This document shows positions 56,157-56,614 of a DNA stretch of 56,614 bases, piece by piece. This stretch comes from Gamarada debralockiae. Lineage: Eukaryota > Ascomycota > Leotiomycetes > Helotiales > Hyphodiscaceae. The notes beneath the pieces are model-generated. The model did not search any database, had not been told where the DNA came from, and saw nothing but the letters and a program-made list of their open reading frames with translations. Position 1 is the first letter of the stretch; each line of letters begins with the position of its first letter. Location of the stretch: NCBI GenBank assembly GCA_002803225.1, contig NXFV01001564.1:1-56614 (forward strand), given 5' to 3'. Both the position numbers and the translations under genes were made by a program.

Positions 56157-56614
56157 ATGGCTTATTACACCCTGCTATTGTCTTATTTTTAGTGGGAATA
56201 TTCTTGTATTAGATAGACTATAATGCTCTATAATTAGTCTTAGCAACATTTGGCTCCCACAAGTACAGTTTTACCTTTGGGGCCCTCTCTCTACTGTGAC
56301 AGTTACTTAATAGTTCAATCTTATTTAGCCCTACTGTAATAGAACTAGGCCCTGAAGGAACAGGCTAGGCTATGCAGACCCTGGAGGGGTACAGGAGCCT
56401 GGAAGGCTCGGAAATCTGAGTCAGCAGCCAGCACAGCTGCCATGTGAAATATAAGTAAGGCTTGCCAACCCTACTTGAAGAAGGGCAAGCTTGAGTTTTC
56501 TTTGGAAATCAGATAGTACAAAGGCTCAGGAATACAACTATTACTATCTCTCTTCCCCTACGGCTACTTCTCTGATATACTGTGATCCCTCCTGTTGCCC
56601 TCCAGCTACCTCCA
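56157..56614. mobile_element. possible LTR retrotransposon fragment
   Basis: Non-coding sequence begins where the HET homology stops and runs off the window. It has an AATATAAG TATA-like box (56448-56455), a compositionally biased leader, and a CTATCTCTCTTCCCCTACGG pyrimidine-rich block like the R-U5 part of fungal copia-type LTRs. No second LTR, primer-binding site or pol ORF is in view, so this is a judgement on texture and position only. Confidence 0.33.

Noticed and set aside
53725..56614. Repeat-induced point mutation (RIP) at the accessory edge
   Set aside because: The intergenic stretch is AT-rich, but the broken HET gene keeps normal G+C and codon variety, without the pervasive C-to-T (TpA excess) pattern expected of RIP.

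Overview
The window is nuclear DNA of a filamentous ascomycete (Pezizomycotina). The genes are split by many short introns of about 40-90 nt with GTRNGT donors and CTAAC-like branch sites. The proteins include fungal-specific families (HET-domain proteins, a Mus7/Mms22 protein, a Mug190-like C2 protein) beside universal eukaryotic ones (Rvb1, Sec17, mitochondrial GrpE, Cox11). Gene style would fit a leotiomycete, but that is an impression, not a demonstrated placement. All spliced models below were built by hand from splice-site sequence and reading-frame continuity; positions in evidence are window coordinates.

Layout. 1-4489: a 5'-edge hypothetical gene, mitochondrial GrpE (minus) and a small hypothetical gene (plus). 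4490-10156: one very long minus-strand gene for a ~1,700-residue protein with a C-terminal MYND-like zinc module; a 2 kb gene-poor stretch follows. 12193-19601: three plus-strand nuclear genes, a triple-KH RNA-binding protein, the AAA+ helicase Rvb1 and an HMG-box factor. 19715-25710: a small Cys-rich ORF, an alpha/beta hydrolase, a DUF726/TMCO4-like membrane hydrolase and a small membrane-anchored protein. 25977-36415: a six-exon Mus7/Mms22-like genome-stability gene, then an intronless mitochondrial-type AAA ATPase. 36827-45306: a GatC-like mitochondrial subunit, Sec17/alpha-SNAP, GlcNAc-6-phosphate deacetylase and a Mug190/tricalbin-like C2 protein. 45942-53724: a HET-domain protein ending in a WW-like module, an F-box/zinc protein, Cox11, a cupin and a C-terminal two-TM protein. 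53725-56614: an accessory edge with a broken, 5'-truncated HET gene lying against sequence that looks like part of an LTR retrotransposon.

Themes. Several genes serve mitochondria (GrpE, GatC-like, Cox11, probably the AAA ATPase). A nuclear/DNA group comprises Rvb1, HMG-box, KH and Mus7/Mms22. The right-hand 11 kb is more accessory in character (two HET genes, F-box protein, diverged repeats, mobile-element-like DNA). The observations I rate highest are: the uncharacterised giant MYND-like protein with internal repeats and an apparent 22-nt intron; paired ACGCGT (MCB-type) boxes upstream of the Mus7/Mms22 gene; the HET protein with a WW-like tail behind a three-copy ~78-bp repeat; and the HET pseudogene at a mobile-element boundary. 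I did not find a convincing multi-gene novel system.
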